From Phycisphaerae bacterium (GTDB lineage Bacteria; Planctomycetota; Phycisphaerae; UBA1845; UTPLA1): DNA of 64,000 nucleotides. The notes beneath the pieces were generated by a model, which saw only the letters and a program-made list of their open reading frames with translations, was not told where the DNA came from and made no database searches. Location of the stretch: NCBI GenBank assembly GCA_035275405.1, contig DATEMU010000003.1, forward strand, positions 496,001-560,000, in the 5' to 3' direction. The translations under genes were made by a program, and so were the position numbers. This document shows, piece by piece, positions 59,856 through 64,000 of the stretch (positions are counted from its first letter, which is position 1; the number at the start of each line of letters is the position of its first letter).

Positions 59856-60629
59856 ATGATCGACTCTCATTGCCATCTCACCTATCCCGAACTCGGCTCG
59901 CAGATTCCCGCCGTGCTTCAGCGCGCCGCCGCCGCGGGCGTGCGGGAGTGCGTGACCATCGCGACGGACATGGATGACGCGAGAAAAGCCCTGGACCTCT
60001 CCGCGCAGTTCCCCAACGTCCACGTCGTCTGCGGCATCCATCCGCATCAGGCCGGCAAGGTTGAGGCGGGATGGGACGCCGCACTCACTGCGCTCGTCCG
60101 CCGCGAGGATGTCCACGCCGTCGGTGAGATGGGCCTCGACTATCACTACGACTTCTCCGACCGCGAGTCGCAGCAGCGCGTCTTTGCCCGTCAGCTCGAA
60201 ATTGCCGCCGAAGTGAAAAAACCCGTCGTTATCCATTGCCGCGAGGCCCACACCGACGTGCTCAATTCGCTCGCGGGTTGCCAAGGCATCCCCAACGTGG
60301 TATTCCACTGCTTTACCGGCAGCGAGTCGGAGGCGAATGAGATTCTGGAGCGCGGCTACTGGATTTCGCTGACCGGCGTTGTCACCTTCAAACGCTCCGG
60401 CGAGCTGCGCCGTGTGGCCGCGATGATCCCCGAGGACCGGCTGATGATCGAAACCGACTCGCCCTACCTGTCGCCCGAGCCGGTCCGCAATGCCCGCCCC
60501 AACGAGCCGTCGTACCTGCCGCATACGGCCCGCTGCATCGCCGCGGCCCGCGGAATCAATTTGGAAACGCTGATTACGATCACCGAGGCGAACACCCGCC
60601 GGTTCTACCATCTGCCTGTGCCTCAATGA
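59856..60629 (+). CDS. tatD: TatD family metal-dependent hydrolase
   Basis: The 257-residue protein has the TatD metal ligands: IDSHCHL, GEMGLDYHYDF, VVIHCRE, FHCFTGS and IETDSPYLSP. The family are 3'-5' exonucleases or D-aminoacyl deacylase-like enzymes. The ATG at 59856 starts MIDSHCHL; a frame open further upstream overlaps yraN. It overlaps the ROK gene by four bases (ATGA). Confidence 0.93.
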   Translation: MIDSHCHLTYPELGSQIPAVLQRAAAAGVRECVTIATDMDDARKALDLSAQFPNVHVVCGIHPHQAGKVEAGWDAALTALVRREDVHAVGEMGLDYHYDFSDRESQQRVFARQLEIAAEVKKPVVIHCREAHTDVLNSLAGCQGIPNVVFHCFTGSESEANEILERGYWISLTGVVTFKRSGELRRVAAMIPEDRLMIETDSPYLSPEPVRNARPNEPSYLPHTARCIAAARGINLETLITITEANTRRFYHLPVPQ

Positions 60630-61594
60630 GCGAACCTGCGACCAGACTGGCGATTGGTGTCGACGTCGGTGGAACAGCCGTCAAGGCGGGTCTCGTCGAT
60701 GAACTCGGTCGCGTCCTGCAAACCGACTGTGTCCCCACCGAGGCGGATCGTGGAGTGGATCACGTGCTGGCCCGTCTTGCCGACGTGGTCGGAAAGCTGC
60801 AAGTTGCCGCCCAAAGCATGACTCGGCCCGTGCTCGGCGTCGGTCTCGGCGTCCCCGGCACCCTCAGCCGCGCGCGAGGGATCGTCATCTCCCCACCGAA
60901 CCTGCCGGGCTGGAAAAACGTTCCCATCGTCAAGCGCCTCAAGGCCGCGACGGGCCTGACGATCTGGCTCGACAACGACGCCAACAACGCCGCCCTCGGC
61001 GAGGCCCTTTGCGGCGCCGGTCGCGGCGTTCAAGACATGGTCATGCTGACCCTCGGCACGGGGGTTGGCGGCGGTATCATCGCCGGCGGCCGGCTCTGGC
61101 GCGGGGCGCAGGAAAATGCCGGCGAACTGGGCCACATGATCGTCCAGGCCGGCGGTCGCCGCTGCGGCTGCGGTCAACTCGGCTGCCTCGAGGCCCTCGC
61201 TTCCGCCACGGCGACGGTGACGACCGTGAGCGAATTCCTCGCGCAGGGCCGCGACTCAACGCTGCAACAGATCTTGAAATCCGGCCGCGACCTGCAATGC
61301 GAAGATGTCCAGAAGGCCGCCGACGCAGGGGATGCGGTCGGGCGCGAAGCGTGGCTGCAAACCTGCCGCTACCTGGCCATCGCCTGCATCAACATCCACC
61401 ACATCCTCAACCCGCAGCGAATCGTACTTTCCGGGGGAATGAGCAGCGCCGGTCAGTCACTGCTTCAGCCCGTCACTCAATTCATCGCCGAATTCGAATC
61501 GAAAATGCTCGGCGACCCGCCTGAAATCCGCCTCGCCGAACTCGGTAACGACGCCGGTTTCATCGGCTCGGCGCTGAGCGTGTTTCAGCCGTAG
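60626..61594 (+). CDS. ROK family kinase, glucokinase-like
   Basis: The 322-residue protein has the ATP/sugar fold IGVDVGGTAVKAGLVDE, DNDANNAALGE, and the ROK zinc motif CGCGQLGCLEALAS with ENAGELGHM before it. It likely phosphorylates glucose or a related hexose. It is coupled to tatD by ATGA. Confidence 0.88.
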   Translation: MSEPATRLAIGVDVGGTAVKAGLVDELGRVLQTDCVPTEADRGVDHVLARLADVVGKLQVAAQSMTRPVLGVGLGVPGTLSRARGIVISPPNLPGWKNVPIVKRLKAATGLTIWLDNDANNAALGEALCGAGRGVQDMVMLTLGTGVGGGIIAGGRLWRGAQENAGELGHMIVQAGGRRCGCGQLGCLEALASATATVTTVSEFLAQGRDSTLQQILKSGRDLQCEDVQKAADAGDAVGREAWLQTCRYLAIACINIHHILNPQRIVLSGGMSSAGQSLLQPVTQFIAEFESKMLGDPPEIRLAELGNDAGFIGSALSVFQP

Positions 61595-61607
61595 TTCTTC
61601 GGTTCGC

Positions 61608-61862
61608 CTATTCGCGGATGTATTCATCCCACGCATCATTGGCCGTGTCGAAGACGTCTTGGCGATAGTCGTTGACGCTTTGGACAACGGAAGCGTCCGG
61701 GAGGAAACCCAGCGAACCGAAACCGTATGGATCGTAATAGTCATAATAGCCGCCGAATTCCGTCAGATCGCAGCCGCTTGCCGAGAAGATGCCCGCGAGC
61801 GCGAGCAAGATAAGTCCCGTTCGACGTGCCGATAAACCGATCATCTTTTTTGGAACTGCCAT
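61608..61862 (-). CDS. Small lipoprotein
   Basis: The 84-residue protein has a signal ending in FSASGC. The mature part has many Tyr and Gly residues (FGGYYDYYDPYGFGSLGF) and an acidic end. AAGGAGG seven bases upstream supports the ATG at 61862. No family recognised. It ends convergently, 13 bases after the ROK gene. Confidence 0.6.
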   Translation of the reverse strand: MAVPKKMIGLSARRTGLILLALAGIFSASGCDLTEFGGYYDYYDPYGFGSLGFLPDASVVQSVNDYRQDVFDTANDAWDEYIRE

Positions 61863-61986
61863 GCGTGTACCTCCTTCGCGCAACAACACAGGCAACGAAA
61901 TGACCTGTTAACCGCTCAATTCATCGCGTTTCATTTCTATACAAAATAGCCGGCCCGCAAGCAAACCCGTCGCACTTTTCCCTTTT

Positions 61987-62589
61987 TCACGGCCGTGCGG
62001 GCTCGGTTTTGCGGACGACGCTGCCGCACTCCGGACAGATGCCGCTGACGTTACCGGTCAGGTCGTAACCGCAGGTCAGGCAAAGGTACGGCGAAAGTCG
62101 GCGGACGACATCATCATCCTTCACGCCCATGAACCCGACTCGCAGACCGGCGCGCCGTAGCACACGCGTGGCCCGATTATTGATGTAAAGCAGGACCAGG
62201 AAATTGACCATCGGCATCCAACAGGTCAGGACAAAGAGGATGATGAGCGCGGCGCGGTGGGGGAGCGCCGCGCTCATCCAGATTGTGGCAAGCACCACTG
62301 CAAGAAGCGTTCCCACCCAGATGACGCCCGCGCCCATTACGAAAACCATGTTGACGCCGGATTGGCTGAGGGCGGCGATCATGAAGATATAACTCGCGAC
62401 GCACGCCAGGGTCATCCAAAGGAGCCAACGTTGACGCCGCGCGATGCTCCGCATTTCGTTCCCGCCCGCCAATTCCACTTCCCATTGCCGGTCGGCAGCG
62501 GCGTGAAATCCGCACACCGGGCACGGTGCCTCGATGGACCGTGGATCGAGGGATGAGTGCTTGCAGGTAGGGCAAATAAACCGGGGCAT
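61987..62589 (-). CDS. Membrane protein with zinc ribbons at both ends
   Basis: The 200-residue protein has an N-terminal ribbon (CPTCKHSSLDPRSIEAPCPVCG), three transmembrane helices (about residues 57-77, 82-105 and 116-136) and a C-terminal ribbon CLTCGYDLTGNVSGICPECG. It is another member of the ribbon-ended family in this window. The start at 62589 is not firm; an ATG at 62613 is possible. Function unknown. Confidence 0.65.
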   Translation of the reverse strand: MPRFICPTCKHSSLDPRSIEAPCPVCGFHAAADRQWEVELAGGNEMRSIARRQRWLLWMTLACVASYIFMIAALSQSGVNMVFVMGAGVIWVGTLLAVVLATIWMSAALPHRAALIILFVLTCWMPMVNFLVLLYINNRATRVLRRAGLRVGFMGVKDDDVVRRLSPYLCLTCGYDLTGNVSGICPECGSVVRKTEPARP

Positions 62590-62626
62590 GACGTTCTCGC
62601 CGGGTGTCGCCATTATGGCGGAGAAT

Positions 62627-63529
62627 TCATTGGGCGTCGCCTTCCAGTTCCTCAATTGTTCTCGGCCAATCTTCCTTGAGCAATCGTGAAAGCGACCGAT
62701 CCGCCAGGACGCGCCCCTCCGTCTGGCATCGCGGGCAATAGTTCGTCTCATTTTCCGCGTATCGGATCCGCTGCACTTTCGTTCCGCACGCCGGGCAGGG
62801 TTTTCCAAAACGGCCATGCACCGCGAAATCCGGCCGGAAGGCCGTGATCTCGCCGGGACCGGGAAAGCGTTCGCCAAACTCTTTCAGGAGCACATCCGTC
62901 CATTGCCGAAGCGTCGATTGGGTGACGCGATAGAGCCGCGCGATCTCTTCCCCGGTCAGTCTCTGCGTCAGCTTGACCGGCGACAATCCCGCCGCATGGA
63001 GAATCTCGTCGGAATAGGCGTTTCCAATGCCCGCGAAGAGACGCGGATCGGTCAGCGATCGTTTCACCGTATGGTTTTCACGAACGAGCCGATCATGAAA
63101 CGTGGCCGCATCCACCTCAAACGGCTCAATACCACCCGGGTCATGTGCCGCCAGCGCCGTTTGGCCCCGTACGAGATGGATAGACGCCCTTTTCTTCTTG
63201 CTCGCCTCCGTCAATAGAAGTGTTCCCCTGGGGAAATGCATCGCCGCGAGGGATATCTTGCGCGGCGGCCTCGTCTGACGCGGTTCCCAGCGGAGCCGCC
63301 CGGCGATCATCAGATGCAGGATCAGGAAAAGGTCTTCGTCCAGCGCGAGGACCAGCCGCTTTCCGATCCGGCGAATATCTTGAACCCGTTTCCCATCGAC
63401 CGCCTCAATTGGCGGCTCGTAAGTCCGCACGACGAACGGGCTGATGATCCGAAACCGCGTCAGTCGTTCCCCGACGATGCGTCGACGCAGGCCCTCTCGA
63501 TAGACCTCGATGTCGGGAAGCTCGGGCAT
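62627..63529 (-). CDS. mutM: Formamidopyrimidine-DNA glycosylase family protein
   Basis: The 300-residue protein begins PELPDIEVYREGL, so Pro2 and Glu3 of the active site are kept, and has ADPRLFAGIGNAYSDEILHAAG-like residues (LTDPRLFAGIGNAYSDEIL) and the C-terminal zinc finger CPACGTKVQRIRYAENETNYCPRC. It should remove oxidised purines such as 8-oxoguanine. Membership in Nei rather than Fpg cannot be excluded. Confidence 0.9.
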   Translation of the reverse strand: MPELPDIEVYREGLRRRIVGERLTRFRIISPFVVRTYEPPIEAVDGKRVQDIRRIGKRLVLALDEDLFLILHLMIAGRLRWEPRQTRPPRKISLAAMHFPRGTLLLTEASKKKRASIHLVRGQTALAAHDPGGIEPFEVDAATFHDRLVRENHTVKRSLTDPRLFAGIGNAYSDEILHAAGLSPVKLTQRLTGEEIARLYRVTQSTLRQWTDVLLKEFGERFPGPGEITAFRPDFAVHGRFGKPCPACGTKVQRIRYAENETNYCPRCQTEGRVLADRSLSRLLKEDWPRTIEELEGDAQ

Positions 63530-63581
63530 GACGAATGGAGGGGACTCGGGCCGCGACCAGAAAACGTGAATAAGAGAACGG

Positions 63582-63998
63582 TTACCTCGGCCCCTGCATG
63601 TATTCGTGAAGATACTTGATCGTCTCTTCCGATTCCTGCAGTTCCTGCGCGAGAATGTCCCCGCTGGAGACCATGCCGACGAGCTTGCCGCCCTCCACGA
63701 CGGGAAGGTGCCGAAGCTTGTGCCGCGTCATGACGCTGCGGCAGGCGTCGATCGTTGTGTTCTGCACGCAGAAGGCCACCTTGTCCGTCATGACCTCGTG
63801 GACTTTGGTCTTTTTGGGATCGCGCTCGGCGCCGGCCACGCGATTCATCACGTCGCGCTCCGTGAAGATTCCGGCGATCCGGCCTTCCTGCATCACCACG
63901 ACCGCGCCGATCCGCCGTTCGTTCATCAGGCGGATCGCCTCAAAGACCGTCGCGTCGCGCTCGACCGTGGCCACGTCGTGGCCCTTTTTGTTCAGCAG
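63582..63998 (-). CDS. Tandem CBS domain protein, 5' truncated
   Basis: The frame is open to the window edge (LLNKKGHDVATVERDATVFEAI), so the start lies outside. Two CBS domains can be seen: ATVFEAIRLMNERRIGAVVVMQEGRIAGIFTERDVM and DACRSVMTRHKLRHLPVVEGGKLVGMVSSGDIL. It resembles stand-alone CBS regulators and ends KYLHEYMQGPR. A second such protein is at 14530-14961. Confidence 0.85.
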   Translation of the reverse strand: MLNKKGHDVATVERDATVFEAIRLMNERRIGAVVVMQEGRIAGIFTERDVMNRVAGAERDPKKTKVHEVMTDKVAFCVQNTTIDACRSVMTRHKLRHLPVVEGGKLVGMVSSGDILAQELQESEETIKYLHEYMQGPR

Positions 63999-64000
63999 AT

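Noticed and set aside
1-64000. CRISPR arrays, transposases, prophage genes
   Set aside because: No regular spacer-repeat array and no such protein motifs were found; the repeats seen are short palindromes or simple tandem units.

Overview
The window is GC-rich and gene-dense and looks like a chromosomal segment of a planctomycete, probably of the Phycisphaerae type. The reasons are the many small membrane proteins ending in the zinc ribbon CGYNLTGNVSGRCPECG, the lipoproteins with thrombospondin type 3 or Asp-rich repeats, the PQQ-type propeller protein, the very large multihaem cytochromes, and the many palindromic intergenic repeats. The lineage is an inference from gene content; there is no rRNA marker here. 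No transposase, phage gene or CRISPR array was seen.

Bases 1-18000 form one coherent block. It holds a DsbA-like protein, a dihaem lipoprotein, a divergent pair of multihaem cytochromes (12 haem motifs; 20 haem motifs plus a six-blade NHL propeller), an operon of a pseudo-receiver/Cys-rich protein, a DUF4405 membrane protein and NAD-malic enzyme, a divergent two-polypeptide 2-oxoacid:ferredoxin oxidoreductase, a CBS-hemerythrin operon, and finally a protoglobin-sensor histidine kinase with an NtrC-type sigma-54 activator. Reading the spacers shows six sigma-54-type -24/-12 promoters, five of them placed at the expected distance in front of these genes. Three of the spacers also carry the same dyad, TGCGG-N6-CCGCA. 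The sixth promoter has no gene downstream but is followed by a hairpin and a T run, which predicts a small RNA of about 177 nt. I read the block as a haem-globin (O2 or NO) controlled sigma-54 regulon that switches redox and pyruvate metabolism; this is the main finding.

Bases 18000-36500 hold tRNA-Pro, a tandem pair of paralogous secreted proteins with a tRNA-like remnant between them, an NCS2/AzgA-type purine permease, three overlapping genes that end in the same zinc ribbon, small metabolic proteins (MoaD/ThiS-like, DUF1428, rhodanese, DUF3175), two tandem secreted amidohydrolases (one with its metal site lost), a PQQ-type propeller protein, a transglutaminase-like protein and a zinc-type alcohol dehydrogenase.

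Bases 36600-40500 are a second signalling cluster: a helix-turn-helix/receiver protein, an HDOD/HD histidine kinase and a receiver without its phosphorylatable Asp. Bases 41000-50200 carry an MBL-fold hydrolase, a glycogen-synthase-like glycosyltransferase, a Uma2-type protein, an acyl-CoA ligase, a C45-type Ntn hydrolase and more zinc-ribbon proteins, with two repeat-filled spacers. Bases 50900-64000 carry a membrane TPR protein, an alpha/beta hydrolase, adenine deaminase, rpsP-trmD-rplS without rimM, a yraN-tatD-ROK kinase operon, a lipoprotein, a zinc-ribbon protein, an Fpg-type DNA glycosylase and a CBS protein cut by the window end.

Seven genes have a TANNAT-like hexamer 6-9 nt before the ATG and no clear Shine-Dalgarno, which suggests leaderless transcription. 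Function calls come from motif reading only; nothing was searched or computed.
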